Origin: Ceratotherium simum simum
Taxonomy: Eukaryota; Chordata; Mammalia; Perissodactyla; Rhinocerotidae
Direction: 5' to 3'
DNA length: 64,000 nt
Assembly (NCBI RefSeq): GCF_000283155.1
Contig: NW_004454166.1
Span: forward strand, 891,088-955,087
Position numbers and translations under genes: made by a program. The notes beneath the pieces are model-generated. The model was not told the origin of the DNA, made no database searches, and saw nothing but the letters and a program-made list of their open reading frames with translations. This document shows, piece by piece, positions 43,620 through 56,109 of this stretch (position 1 is the stretch's first letter; each line of letters begins with the position of its first letter).

Positions 43620-45640
43620 CTTCCAGTTCTGGACAAGATGGAGAAGATACATTTCTCCCTATTCCTCCTGCTAAATACAGCTAAAACTCCTAGGCATCAT
43701 GTACCAAACAAACATAAGAAACTTTTATGGATGATGGAGAGAGAAGGCAGACCAGCGAGGGAGCTCAGGACTCAAGAAACAACAAGGCGATGAAGTTCCT
43801 GAGTTTTCTTTTTGCCTCCTATATATCCCAGACTGGGCACTAAAAGAGCCCACAACTAGGAAGTGCCAATAGGCATAGACAAAAAAAGCCTCAAGAAAAG
43901 TCTGATCTCCATAGCCAAAGGAATGTGAAAGGGTAGCCTAACAAGACAGAAGCCTTTGTGACAATGCTCATGCTATTCCAGGCAAACACCCCAGAAAAAA
44001 AATGACACACCACACTCCCACTCTCCTATCCCTGGTCAGCAGAGGCTGGGGAACTTGGACTCTCATCCCCACCCAGGGGTAATGAGGCAGCATTCCCTTT
44101 CCCCACCACTACAGTGTCGGTTGAGGCATGCTAAATAGAAGATTCAAATAGGATCCAGAATCTCCAATAGCCAAAACGTCCAAGATACAATAAGAAAAAA
44201 AAAATCACTCATCATACCAAGAACCAGAAAAATCTCACCTTGAATGAGAAAAAGACAATCAACAGATGCCAGAATGGAGAAGCTACAGATGTTAGAATTA
44301 TCTGACAATGCTTTTAAAGCAGCCATCATAAAAATGCTTCAGCAGCAATTATGGATTCTCTTGAAACAAATAAAAACATAGAAAATATCAGCAAAGAAAC
44401 AGAAGCTATAAAAAATAACCAAATGGACATTATAGACCTGGAAAATAGAATAAAAGAAGTTAAAAAGTCACTGGATAGGCTCCATAGTAGATTGGAAATA
44501 ACAGAGGATGAAATCAGTGAACCTTAAGGGCAGATTAATAGAATTTACCCAATCTGAACAACAGAGAGAAAATAGACTGAAAAAAAAAAGAACAAAGTTG
44601 AGCTAACATTCATATCAGCAGAGTCCCAGAAGGAGAAAAGAAAGAGAGAGACTGGGACTGAAAAAGTAGTTGAAGAAATAGTCACTGAAAATTCCCCAAA
44701 TTTGGCAAAAGACACAAGCCTACACTGAAGAAGCTGCACAAACTTCAGAGGGGATAAACTCAAAGAAATGCACACCAAGGCATCATAATTATACTCTGAA
44801 AACTAAAGACAAAAAAAAATCTTGAAAGCAGAGAGAAATGACACATGACTTATAGGGGAACCCCAATTCAAATGACAGCAGAATTCTCATTGAACTCACA
44901 GAGGCTGGAAGGAAGAGGTGCAATGTTTTTCAAGTGCTAAAAGAAAATCACCATCAACTCAGAACTCTATATCCATTAAAAATATCCTTCAGGAATGAAG
45001 GTGAAAAACTAAAAGAACTTGTGACCAATAGACCTATCTAAAAAGATAACTAGAGGAAATTCTTCAAACAGAAAGGAAATGATAAAAGAAAGAAACTTGG
45101 AATATCAGCAATGAAGAAAGAATAACAGAAAGGGTGAAAATATTGGTTAATATAATGTATTATCATTTTCCTCTTGAGTTTTTAAATTTATCTTTGGTGG
45201 TGAAAGCAAAAGTTATAATACTGTCAGATGTTCTTAATGTATATACAGGTAATATTTAAGACAATTATATTAAAAAGGAGAGGGGGTAGAAGGACCTAAA
45301 TACACATTTTACTCACAGTGGTGGAATGCCAGCACCAGCAGACTGTGATGAGTTACATATGCGTAGTTTAATACTTGACCAGCAACTAAAGACTATACAA
45401 AGAGATACACTCAAAAACATTATAGATAAATCTAATTGGAATTCTGAAAAATGCTCAAGTAATCAAGAAGGATGCAGGAAAAAGGAAAGAGAGGAATGAA
45501 AAATAGGGAACAAACAGAAAATAAATAATAAAATGTCAGACTTAAGTCCTAACATTTCAATAATTACATTAAATGTAAGTAATCTAAACATACCAATTAA
45601 AAGACAGAGATTGGCAGAATGGATTTTTAAAAGCATGTCC
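43620..45640 (+). repeat. old L1, 5' region to start of ORF2
   Basis: About 2 kb of the L1 front: 'agaattatctgacaatgct', 'gaatttacccaatctgaac', 'ccaaatttggcaaaagac', 'aatatccttcaggaatgaag' in order. It ends at the ORF2 beginning ('acattaaatgtaagtaatc', 'agacagagattggcagaatg'). In-frame stops and indels make it inactive. Confidence 0.8.
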
Positions 45641-45779
45641 TGGTGAAATTTCTGAACACCAAGAGTAAAGTGTAAATGGCATGAGCTTCCAGACAATGTG
45701 AATGGCTTATTATGAAGGAAATAGCTTATTATGAAGCCCTCCAGAATTCTTTTGTGCACCACACAAACTGTCCTTGTTA

Positions 45780-45965
45780 AAATTTATTGAGACCTAATAT
45801 TTGTTAGTCACTGTTTAAGCAGCTTATGTTATCTCATTTTAACAATTCTATGAGGTATATATTATTAGTACCCCCATTTTATAGATGAGGAAACTAAGGC
45901 TAAGTTTCCCAAGGTCATTTAATTACTAAGTGGCAGAGCTTAGATTCAAACCTAGGGAGTCTAAC
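45780..45965 (-). repeat. MIR SINE
   Basis: 'cccattttatagatgaggaa', 'aggtcatttaattactaag' and 'ggcagagcttagattcaaac' in reverse-complement MIR order. Confidence 0.85.
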
Positions 45966-46084
45966 GAAAGAAACTAAAGAATGAGTACAAATTAACTACC
46001 TGAATAGGAGAGGGAAGATAGAGCTCCTGGGCAGAGAGAACAGCCTATGGGAAGGTTCTGAGGATGGGAAGGAAAACCTATTAT

Positions 46085-46270
46085 ATGTGAGGTGTTTTAA
46101 ATATACTATTAATTATCACAAAACTCCAACAAGCAGTATTAGGGTGTCCAATTTTGCAGATGAAGAGACTCAGCAAGCTTAAATAACTTGTTCAAAATAA
46201 TCCAGCTAGTTGGCGGTGGAGCCAGAATTTAAATCTGGGTCAGCCACCACCCCCTATTCAGTCAACAATC
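46085..46270 (-). repeat. MIR SINE
   Basis: 'caattttgcagatgaagaga', 'ttaaataacttgttcaaaa' and 'ggagccagaatttaaatctg'. Confidence 0.8.
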
Positions 46271-46839
46271 TGGAAAGGCTCTTGGAACGTATTTCCCATG
46301 GTGATTGTTTTTGTCATCTCGATAGTTTCCCTGTAGTGACCCAGCAATTAAAACCTTAAAGAGAAGAGGGTCTGTCCTACCTTTCTGGACGATTTTGGTC
46401 AAGCCTACTCTGGGTCTGAGTGTCTTCAGGTATAAAACAGAGAATCAGGCTACATCAGTGTTTTTCTGACTTTGGCAGAAGGGAGAACAGTGGAATCCTT
46501 TATTCAATTCAAATCCTATCAAACAGAAGCCCAGTGAAGAACACAGGTAAAGACAGAGAAAACCTGACTGAAGGGAATTGGGGGATGTAGGGACAGTGCT
46601 AGCCTGGACCCTCCAGTTAAAAGGCTCCTTTAGAACCCTAAATTCTGAAAATAGTGCATGGAGGGGCTCTGGGCACAGAGGAGAGAGTCTTGGAGGCATT
46701 CTTTCCCATCTTTAGTGTAGGACAGGGAGAGAGATGAATGACCTAGATTTTCTTAAAAACAAGGCTTTATTCATGTTTTGTTACTATGTACCGTGTGCTG
46801 CAACACTGTGTTTCAGTCTCTTCTTTGAAACAGAGGGAT

Positions 46840-47065
46840 TCTGGGGATGATCTGTGCTGTGGGGTCAGATGTGGCTCTAATCCCAGCTCTATCCCTTGCT
46901 AGCTTTGTGACCTTGGACAGCTAATGTAACCTTTCAGTTTTCTCATCATAACAAAGAGATAATACTGACCTTGAAGGGTATTGTGAGGATTAAATTCAAT
47001 AATACGAACAAAGCACCTAGCACATGATCAGGAGGTCTTGCAGACATTCCATAAAAGGCAGCCAT
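46840..47065 (+). repeat. MIR SINE
   Basis: 'gctctaatcccagctctatc', 'agctttgtgaccttggacag', 'tcagttttctcatcataaca' and 'gtgaggattaaattcaata': near full-length MIR. Confidence 0.9.
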
Positions 47066-47069
47066 TATT

Positions 47070-47900
47070 AATGCACTTTGAAACTCTCAGATCCTGACCC
47101 TGTAAGTCTGCCTTTTGTTTCTCAATTTGTGGAGCTTGGGTCTTCTTTTTTTTTTCTTTTTTTCCTTTTTTATGAAAATTGATTGATATACAAAGAGATG
47201 ATACTTTTTGCAAAGGAATGCTGAAGGTATCATAAATTTAAGGTGATGAATTATTAAAAACTATGTACTTATTAATAACACTGAAGATATGATGTATTTT
47301 CATAGTCTGGACCCTGATTAATGACTGTTACACATGCTGATTAGCTTGAAACCAAACAGGAAGAACATTCACAAAATAATCCATGCTTAAAACATACATT
47401 TTTTTTTTCCAAAAAATAAAGATGCTTTTATGACCGTAGTATTGACAGACAGGGATAAGCTGACTTTACAGACTTTCTGTCTTAAAATAAGTGATGCCTT
47501 GTGCATCATCATATAGTTAGGGGAACAGCCTGATCTTCCAGAGCCTAGGAGATCTAGAGGCTCAAGTCATGGCAGATTTCCTGTAATGGAGCATAAATTG
47601 CTGCCGCTTCCCATGAAGCTTAATGGGAGAACATTTCAGAGCATATGGGACTTTGCCAACTGATACTAATGTGTCCATTAGTGTGGCTCCAGAGGGAATT
47701 TCAGTCTATGCCTAGAGAATGGTCACTTGAGGAAAGAAATAGCTACTTATAGCCCCTGCTTCCCCAACAACTCTGTCCTCTGTTCAGCCTTCCCCTCTTC
47801 CTTCAGTCCTACCAGGAAGAGACGTACAACAGAGGCCTGCCGTTAATGCCATCTGCACTACCCGCACTTGAACCATGATCCCTTGAAGCGCACCACCTTG
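47070..47900. other. unique AT-rich block, possible regulatory DNA
   Basis: Apart from T-rich runs near 47144-47171 and 47400-47409 I see no repeat in about 800 bp. No coding exon is apparent. Confidence 0.35.
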
Positions 47901-47909
47901 ATGTCCTTC

Positions 47910-48085
47910 AAGCCCTAGGCAGACGATGCTCATTTGACCCTCACAATGCTCCTCTGAGCTAGGTTTTGTTATCCCATTTCATAGTTGAGAAAAACAGAAG
48001 CCCACAACAGTTAAACTGTTTGCTTGGAGGTCAGAGGTAAGTGGCAGAGCTGTGCTTAGTCCAGTGCAGTGGCCCACCCCATTAT
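47910..48085 (-). repeat. MIR SINE
   Basis: 'atcccatttcatagttgaga' and 'gtaagtggcagagctgtgc' fit reverse-complement MIR. Confidence 0.75.
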
Positions 48086-48179
48086 GGCTGGATGTGTAGA
48101 GGCATCTACTTAGCTTGCCTGAGTTCTGAGAATTGCTGTGCTTTGCTCTCCTGAAGCAACATGTAGCCCAATTTAAGTA

Positions 48180-48425
48180 TATGCAAATTTATTCATTCAT
48201 GCGAGTAACATTGACTGGGACCCTCTGGGGGAGGCACTGTGCTGTGAGGGGAGGGGTGTCCTGGGAGTACCGAGTCTTTGAGTCAGTCAGCACATGGATG
48301 TATGGGTATCCTGGCACTAGGAAATGCTCATTAAATGCTGGATATCAGTGAGAGGTGCTGTGGGGGACACAGAGATGAATCAGACGTGGTTCTGACCCTC
48401 AAAAGGCTCCAAAGTTTAAATTATA
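48180..48425 (-). repeat. possible L2 fragment
   Basis: 'atttattcattcatgcgag' at the left and 'acacagagatgaatcagacg' at the right fit a rearranged reverse-complement L2. Confidence 0.4.
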
Positions 48426-48429
48426 TGAC

Positions 48430-49995
48430 CATCTGAAAAAAATGAAAGAGCTGAATCACTATCTTACTTCCTATATCTTACCCTTTTTCCTAAACAAAAT
48501 CCAAATGGGATCAAATATTTAAGTGGTGAAACCATAAAAGTACTGGAAAACAATATGAGATAATTTAATCTTGGAGCAGGAAAGGTCATAAGGATTAAAT
48601 AGAAGAAATAGATATTATTACATAAAAATAAAAAATCCTGCATGGGAGAAAAACACCATAAACATAGTAAAAAGATAAATTTAAAAATTAGGAAAAACAT
48701 TTATGATATATATGATAAACAAAGGGATAATATCCTTATTATATATATAAGGTGTCTAAAAATCAATAATTAAAATACCAACAACCCAGTAGAAAAATGG
48801 GCAAAAGATAGGAATAAATACTGTATGGTAAAGCAATTATAAATGGCTCTAACACCTATAGAAATGCTCAACATCACTTATAAGAGAAATTCAAATAAAG
48901 GCAAAGTTGAGATATCATGTATTATGTATCATAATAGCAAAAATCAAAAAGTTTCATAATACACTGTGTTGTGGAAGATGTGGAGAAACAAACTCTCACA
49001 CTTTTTGGTATGAGATTGGTACAATCTCTGTGAAAAGCAATTTGGCAATATCTATGAAAAATTTTTAAATATTTGCCAATAGCAAAATATTTTAAACAAC
49101 CTAAATGTCCCTCATTAAAGGACAGATAAAGGCTGGCACATTTATTTAATGGAATGCCATGTAACCACAAGACAAAGAAACAGAAAGCTCTTTGGGTGCT
49201 ACTGATTGAAACAGTTTTCATGATATACTGTTAATTTTTTTTTAAAACAAGGCACAGAATCATTACTATAATGTGCTACTATTTATATTTTTTTAAAAGG
49301 GAAGGAAATAGTTCTTTAAGAATACAGATGAAATTGACAACACTGGTTGACTTGTGGAATAGATCTAGAAGGCTGAAGGACAGGAATGAAAGTTAGATTT
49401 TTCACATATCTTCTGGATTTTGAACTGCAGAATGGTATTAAATAGTTTTAAACTTTAAATATTTACAAAAATCTTTTAACTCAGCAATTCCAATTCTAGG
49501 AATTAATTCTACAGATATATTTACACGTGTTCCATTTATAAAAAGATATTCACTGCAGTGTTTTATATAACAGCAAAAGATTGGGGACATCCTAAATGCT
49601 CACTAATAGAGGAGGCTTAATAAATTATGGTACAGTCATACAAAGAGTTGTATATACATTCACTAAAAAGAACAAGGTATCATTATATGGACTGATATAG
49701 AATAATCTTAAACAGTTCTGAAGGAAAAAAGACTATATATAGAATATTCTGTATTGTGTGCTTATAGTATGCTTGTATATAAACTATACAAGACTATAGA
49801 CTATTTCTGGAAGAATATACAAGAAACTGCTAATATTGGTTGCCTGGGGGTTTGGAGGTAGGGTGGGGACTGACATGGCTGAAGGACAGACATGAGAAGA
49901 CAACTTCCTTTTCACTGTATATCCCTTTGTAGCTTTTGAATGTTTTACCATGTGCAAATATTACCCAATCAACAAAAAAATTTTAAACACATTAT
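48430..49995 (+). repeat. old L1, ORF2 end and 3' UTR
   Basis: ORF2 C-terminal DNA ('gtagaaaaatgggcaaaaga', 'ttgtggaagatgtggagaa') is followed by 3' untranslated sequence to about 49430. A second stretch ('cagcaattccaattctagg', 'aataaattatggtacagtc') runs to about 49995, so two 3' ends may be in series. All frames are broken. Confidence 0.75.
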
Positions 49996-50024
49996 GTTCA
50001 AAAATAGGGGACTGTCTGTATTGA

Positions 50025-50290
50025 GCTGAAATTTGCCTCCCTGCGGGTTCTCCTGTTGATTCAGGTTCTATCAGTAGAGTCATTTGTAAGTTAAGTTTAA
50101 CCCCTCTCCTACTAGATGCTCTTGAGATATTTGAATACTTTGAGTCTTCACTTCTCTAGCCAAGCTCTCTCAGACCTCCAAATTGTTTGTTCTAGGCGAG
50201 GTCCTTCCTCATCCTGGTCTCCAACTTTGGACCCTCTCAGGTCCCTAGGATTTCTTGGAACGAGCAGTACCCAAAACTGAGCACTGCTCT
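50025..50290 (+). repeat. CR1/L3 LINE fragment
   Basis: 'gagctgaaatttgcctccct', 'ttgagatatttgaatactt', 'tccttcctcatcctggtctc' and 'cagtacccaaaactgagca' follow the CR1/L3 order. Confidence 0.65.
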
Positions 50291-50294
50291 TCAT

Positions 50295-50850
50295 GGAACG
50301 TAGTGGGCTGCTGCCATCCTCCCTTGCTGCTATGACCTTCCTCTTTTGGGGTTTCTGCCTTGGATGGGGAGGGTTAAGCCAGTTGGAAATGGCAGGAACA
50401 CATCATCCCCTGAGGTGCCCCTGCCTCCAGACTACTGAGATGCTTTTTCTTTGTCCTGGGAGGGGCAGTGGTCATCCTGTACCTTGTTGCCTCTGATCTG
50501 CAGCAGAATCTGGATTCAGAGCACTGGAGGAGGGGGTAGTTTGGAACACAGGGTGACTTGCTTGAAAACACGAATTCACGAAACATTTAAGAATGTGGGA
50601 AATGCCAATGTGGTTAGATGGTGAGGGACTGTGTTCATGAAAGCATCCCAGGCAGTGCTGGGGAGGAGCAAGGTGAATCCACAGCTGGCTGAGATGTGCT
50701 CACACACACTGGACTTTTATTACCTACTCTGGCTCTGCGTCATGATAAGGAGGTCTTGGAGCTGCTCTGGGAAAGGCAAGGTGTTTCTCCATGGCCTCTC
50801 CAAGCACTTCTGGATACCATCACAAAGTTACCTTAGCCCTTCCTGGGTCT
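50295..50850. other. unique sequence, no gene seen
   Basis: No repeat recognised. Open frames of 67-97 codons have no known motif. Confidence 0.4.
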
Positions 50851-50854
50851 TTCT

Positions 50855-51420
50855 TTCCTTTTTAAACATAATGTTTATTTTTTCTGATTATAAAAATAAT
50901 ACACATCCATGGTATAAAATTTAGAAAATAGAGAAAAGTTTAGAAAAGAACACCTATAATCTTACCACATACCACCATTTTTTTCTATTTTTATTTATTT
51001 TGTTTCTTACAAAATTGACTGTCTGACATCCAATTTTGTATTCTATTCTTTTGACTGAACATCATAGCCTAACATTTTTTCATGTTTACCGTTTTCAAAA
51101 GCATGATTGGTAATCCTTCAAAATGGTCTTTCATGAAGATGTACGGTAATTTATTTAATCATTCACCTGATTTTAGACATTTTGTTTCCAATTTTTCCCT
51201 AAATAATGTTATGATGAACATTTTTGTACATAAATCGACATCTGCCTCCTTGATTATGGTTTAGAATAAATTTCTAAAAGTGGAATTCCTGAATCAAAGA
51301 GCTCTTGACACATACTGTTAACTGCATTCCAGGAGGAAGGTATCCATTTACTGTGCATATACAGGTACCCATTTCACCTCACCTTTGCCAAACAGGGCAG
51401 TATCATCAAAAAAAATTTAC
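50855..51420 (-). repeat. old L1 3' end (L1M/L1ME type)
   Basis: Antisense L1 similar to 22560-23035: 'ataaaaataatacacatcc', 'cattcacctgattttagac', 'gaataaatttctaaaagtg'. These two copies share the same part of the element. Confidence 0.75.
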
Positions 51421-51474
51421 TAATTTTGTAGGTAAAAAAATGGATATCTCATTACTTTAAAAAATGTACTTGCA

Positions 51475-51713
51475 GGGCCGGACTGGTGGTGTAGTGGTTA
51501 GGTTCACACGCTCCACTTCAGCGGTCCAAGGTTCAAGGGTTCAGATCCTGGGCGCGGACCTAGGCGCCACTCATCTAGCCATGCTGTGGCAGGTGTCCCG
51601 CGTATAAGGTAGAGGAGGATGGGCATGGATGTTGGCCCAAGGCCAATCTTCCTCAGCAAAAAGAGGAGGATTGGCAACAGATGATAGCTCAGGGCTAATC
51701 TTCCTCACACACA
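51475..51713 (+). mobile_element. ERE SINE, long-tail subtype
   Basis: 'gggccggactggtggtg', B box 'gggttcagatcctgggcg' and two tail modules. A 16-bp target-site duplication with one mismatch lies at 51459-51474 and 51714-51729. Confidence 0.95.
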
Positions 51714-51729
51714 AAAAAATGTATTTGCA

Positions 51730-52250
51730 TTTATTTGATTACAAGGGAAGCTAAAATGTGTTTTCATGTGTTTATCAGTATTATTGATAGTAATCGATAA
51801 TTATCAGTTTAAGTTTATGGTCTTGGGTCCTATCTGAATGTTGCTCAGATTTCAGGACAATATTACTGCCCAATATTATTGCTGTCAAAACTTAAGTTAA
51901 TCAGGCAGCATTTTGATTATTAATACTGTGTTTTTATATAAGCCCCTTTACCCAGCGCTTGCTTCTCCCATGGAACAGCAGTGCAAAAAGAACAAAAGGT
52001 GTCTAAATAATTGCTTGTATATTTAAAAATACAGACTTCGGTTGCCCTCCATTATCTTCCATGAGGCTAATTGAGCCTGAAAGGATCCTGATATGGAATA
52101 TCAGCATTACAGAAAATGAATCCTCATGTGTAGTAGTAAGTGCTCTCTGTAGTAATCAGAATAATTGTATTACAAGGTTCTGAAAAGGCAAGGAAGGATT
52201 CTCTCTATCTCATTGTATGTGTGGATGAGCCCAGGCAAGGAGGCAAGGGG
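51730..52250. other. unique AT-rich block, possible regulatory DNA
   Basis: No repeat recognised. It contains the perfect palindrome GATAATTATC at 51796-51805 and several ATTA/TAAT motifs. Confidence 0.35.
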
Positions 52251-52371
52251 CGTGTGCTCGGCCTTGGGCTGGGAGTTGGAACACCTGGATCCTATTCCTC
52301 GCTCCATCTTGGACTCTAGATTCACTTGTCCTGGAACTTGAAACAGGTCCTTGATATCTAGAGGACATCTC

Positions 52372-52440
52372 CCTCATCTTACAGATGAGGAAACTGAGGT
52401 CCTGGGGGCAGAAGGCTCTTAGCCAGGTTATGAGTTTCTT
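52372..52440 (-). repeat. MIR SINE fragment
   Basis: 'catcttacagatgaggaaac' followed by 'tgaggtcctgggggcag' is the MIR core in reverse complement; a weaker plus-strand MIR-like piece precedes it near 52265-52310. Confidence 0.7.
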
Positions 52441-52444
52441 TTCC

Positions 52445-53580
52445 ATGGAAATAACTGTTTTGAAAAGGGAGAACAGGCTATTAGTCTGCATAACTGGTTA
52501 GAACAGATGGGGCACTGGAACAACAATGGATGTAACTATGCATCATTTGCTCATCCATAGAGGGGTCCACCCAGGTGATCCTGGAGGTTTCTTCCAAGCT
52601 CAGATACTCTGTGAGTTATTGAAGGGAAGGTTATCTTTATATCCTGGGCATGGACTAGTCCCAGCCTGGATTAGAGATTTCACAGACTATAGTCTCTGGA
52701 GGAACCAGTCTGTGGATGGCTGGATATAGCTACTCACCATCACCAGAAAAACAAATGAAAGTTTCTGCTTGTCTCATGGTGTGCTGCCCTCAAAGTGTAG
52801 GATAAGTGCTCTCAGTTTGCTCACCAACTGCCCTGTAACTTTAAAATCAGGACCCAAATCAGCCAAGGGAGCCTGCCCAGCAAACCCTAAGAGGTATGGA
52901 GACTCTCCATCCATGAGCCTTCAGCTTCTTCAGGGACTGCTGCAGCATTAGTACCCTTGGTTCTTGAGGACGTGGGACGTGCTCCTAGGAAACAGGAGTG
53001 TAGTGCATGATGACATGCTCCTAGGAGGTGTGTAAAGTGACAGCTTTGTATCAAACGCGGCAGAGGCTTTTTCACTGCAGCGAACAACTGCACAGATGTC
53101 CTCTGTTACAGAAAGGTGTGATTTCAGCAGACATAGGAGGGAAGGTGATGGCTATTTTCAACACTCTGGAGGCTGATGTGGTACAAGACAAATTAGATTT
53201 GCTCTGTGGGCCTCATAGGGCAGAGCCACAACCAATGTGAGGAGGTGGCTGGGAGGCAGAGCTGGATTCAACGGAAGGAAGAACTTGAGGAGTTAAGTCA
53301 GGCGTCCGTGTTCCCCAGTGTCTGTTCCTTGACGGGGCACACAGAGAAGGTTATATCCAGGCTCCTGGGCCTTGAGCTCAGACTCTAATAGCAAGGCTTT
53401 GAGGGTGGGGCTATGCTAGGGTTCCTCGTCTCCCGGACTGGCAAGGGTGGTGATACCTGAGTTTATAGCCAGTGACAGCAAAACTGGGCCCATCAAATGT
53501 TATGCTGGTACACACAAGGCAGTATTATCCATAGAGGGGAGCAACTTGATCTGTATCCAGCTCTACTCAAGCCTGAGTCC
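52445..53580. other. unique sequence, no gene seen
   Basis: No repeat recognised; several opposing open frames of 60-70 codons without motifs. Confidence 0.35.
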
Positions 53581-53584
53581 CCAA

Positions 53585-54425
53585 GAATCCATGACGCCCC
53601 TATTTCCTTGCCTTACACATCCAATCACCAGTTTTATCAACTCTATCCCCAAAATATACTGGCAGCCATTCCCTCTTGTCCATCACACTGCCACCACCTA
53701 ATACAGGTCCTCATCACTGCCTGCCTGAAGCTCTAGAACCACCACCTCACTGGTTTCCCCACCTCCCCTGGGCCATCCACCATCCTGCTGCCAGTGCTAA
53801 CCAAAACACGGCTCTCATTTTACCACTCTCTGCCCAAGCCTTTCAGTAACTCACACATTCCTTCGTTTATTCACATTCATCATTCAACATAGACTGATCC
53901 CCAACTACGCATGCTCAGCACTGGGAATACACTGGTAATTAAAGCAGATACTGCCCCGATCTCATGATGCCTACAGTCCACTGTCCACTGAATTCTGTCT
54001 GGCATTCATGACCCTCCACAATATGGCCCATGTGCCATTCCAGTCTTCTCACCTATCGCCTCCCCCTTGTGGCCCAGGCTCTGAGCAGACCAAATCACTC
54101 AGGTGTCTTGAACACGGCCCACACATTCCAGGCTCCCCAGCCAAGTCAGTGCTGGCCCCCCTACCTAGAATCTGCCTCTCTCCATTGTCTCATATGTCTA
54201 AATCTTATCCATCTTTCTGGGCCAGAGCTAATACCACATTTTCCATGAAGTCTTCCTTGATTCTCTCCATGCCTGTCCCCAACCGGGGTACATAAAATCT
54301 CCTCCTTCCCTGAGTCCTACAGTTCTTGATCGTACCCATCTTCTGGGTGTTCACTTGAGGTGTTTACCTGTGAAGTCCACATCTGTAGCTGCTCCTAGGT
54401 CAGGGCTCTAAGGGCAGAGTCCACG
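53585..54425 (+). repeat. L2 LINE with an inverted L2 piece
   Basis: Plus-strand L2 ('catgaccctccacaatatgg', 'ccatgaagtcttccttgat', 'gctctaagggcagagtcc') is interrupted at about 53855-53990 by reverse L2 3' sequence. Confidence 0.7.
53855..53990 (-). repeat. L2 3' fragment inside L2
   Basis: 'gtttattcacattcatcatt', 'gcatgctcagcactgggaat' and 'acactggtaattaaagcag' are reverse-complement L2 3' end. Confidence 0.65.
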
Positions 54426-54679
54426 GCAGATGATCTGGGCATGAGGATCCACACCCCTGTGCTTTTGAGAGTCCCTGTTTGGTTTATCCTGCCTTCCTCT
54501 CCTCTCATCTGTGGACAGGGCTCCAAATGGCATTCAAGGAAGCGCCTCATAGAGGCAACGTCCTCTGGAAACAAGTGGAAAGAGGGTCTCTTCTAAACCT
54601 GAGAAAGTGAGTGAGTGGCAACCTGTAAAGGAAGGCAGAGTAAGAGTCTATCCTAAGATCTTACAATCCAGTCTCCTTC

Positions 54680-54925
54680 ACCTGTAATGCTCTTCTCCCA
54701 TTCCTCTCATTGTAATTCAAGGCCACTTAAATGCCACCTCTTCCAGGAAGTCTTCCTGAGTCCCTTCAATCTCAATCAAGTCTGCATTGAATTACAGTCT
54801 AGATCTCTGTGTCCCAGCCTTAAACTACAAAGTTTCTGAAGGCAGGGCCCTCTCTGTATTCAGCACTCAGCACAGGAGCTTTCATGCACCACCAATCAAT
54901 CAATATTTTTAAATGATTGAAGTAG
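54680..54925 (+). repeat. L2 LINE 3' end
   Basis: 'gccacctcttccaggaagtc', 'ttctgaaggcagggccctc' and the terminal 'caatcaatatttttaaatga'. Confidence 0.75.
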
Positions 54926-54994
54926 CATAAAAATTAAAATCTTCCTAATTGTCAAATAATTTTCATTAGCAATATAGGCAAGAATGAAGGACAC

Positions 54995-55181
54995 ATTTTT
55001 TTTTCCCCCAAAGCCCCAGTAGATAGTTGTATGTCATAGATGCACATCCTTCTAGTTGCTGTAGGTGGGACACGGCCTTAGCACGGCCGGAGAAGCGGTG
55101 CGTCGGTGCGCACCCGGGATCCGAACCCGGGCAGCCAGCAGCGGAGCGCGCGCACTCAACCGCTAAGCCACAGGGCCAGCC
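54995..55181 (-). mobile_element. ERE SINE, short-tail subtype
   Basis: Antisense copy: T-run, 'aaagccccagtagatagttg', reversed B box 'gggatccgaacccgggc' and reversed head 'ccacagggccagcc'. No clear target-site duplication. Confidence 0.93.
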
Positions 55182-55221
55182 TGACAGATCGTTTTAAAAG
55201 ACTTTAAAAGAATGAATTTGA

Positions 55222-55422
55222 GCTGCCGGCCAAATGGCATAGTAGTTAAGTTCGTGTACTCTGCTTCAGCAGCCCGGGGTTTACAGGTTCAAATCCTGGG
55301 TGTGGACCCACCCACCGCTCATCAAGCCATGCTGCGGTGGCATTCCACATACAAAATGGAGGAAGATGGGCACAGATGTTAGCTCAGGGACAATCTTCCT
55401 CACCAAACAAACAAACAAAAAG
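55222..55422 (+). mobile_element. ERE SINE, long-tail subtype, single module
   Basis: 'gctgccggccaaatggc', B box 'aggttcaaatcctggg', one tail module, then (ACAA)n. Perfect 12-bp target-site duplication GAATGAATTTGA at 55210-55221 and 55423-55434. Confidence 0.95.
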
Positions 55423-55554
55423 GAATGAATTTGATTGTTCTGCCTCTGGCGTAGAAAGTATTAAATACCAGAAAGATTTATCAATTTATCACATTCTATT
55501 ATACATACCTGAGGACAGATTATAACAATATTTATACATGAACAATAACAACAA

Positions 55555-55755
55555 AAACATAACAGCTAACATTTACCACGGGCCAGGAATTTTACTGAGA
55601 CCACACACACACACCCACACAATCTCATTTAATTTTTATAGCAATCTATAATGTGGATCATATAAATATCCCCCATCTATGGAAAAGGAAACTGAGGCTC
55701 AGAGAGCTTGAGTGACTAGCTCATGGCTTCAGAGATCATAAGCCACAGAGCATAT
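55555..55755 (-). repeat. MIR SINE with (CA)n
   Basis: 'catttaccacgggccaggaa', a CA run near 55602-55620, then 'ggaaactgaggctcagagag' in reverse-complement MIR order. Confidence 0.85.
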
Positions 55756-55814
55756 AAGTATCAGTGAGCTTGTATTCCTTAGCAGGATTATGGTATCAGG
55801 CCTCCATCCCGACC

Positions 55815-55910
55815 TGGTGAATCACAATCTATAGGGGACAGCCTGCAAATGTATGTTTTAACAAGAGCGATAGGTGATTCTTGGGCTCAGGTAAGTTTGG
55901 GCCACACTGG
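55815..55910 (+). repeat. MER5-type fragment
   Basis: 'ggtgaatcacaatctatagg' and 'taggtgattcttgggctcag' resemble the hAT MER5 family. Confidence 0.4.
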
Positions 55911-56109
55911 GTCAGGAGGAAAACCTGGAAATGACAGGGAATCAGGAGACCTGCATTTCTGGCTCTACCCGACAGGGGAGGGATTGAATAGCTTCATCCT
56001 GATGTGGTGAATGGTTAAAAAATCATTACTGTTTCTAAACACATTTAAAAAATTGTCCTCAGTCTGGAAGGGGCCTCAGAAATAATCTGGTCCAACCCCT
56101 TCTGGGGCA

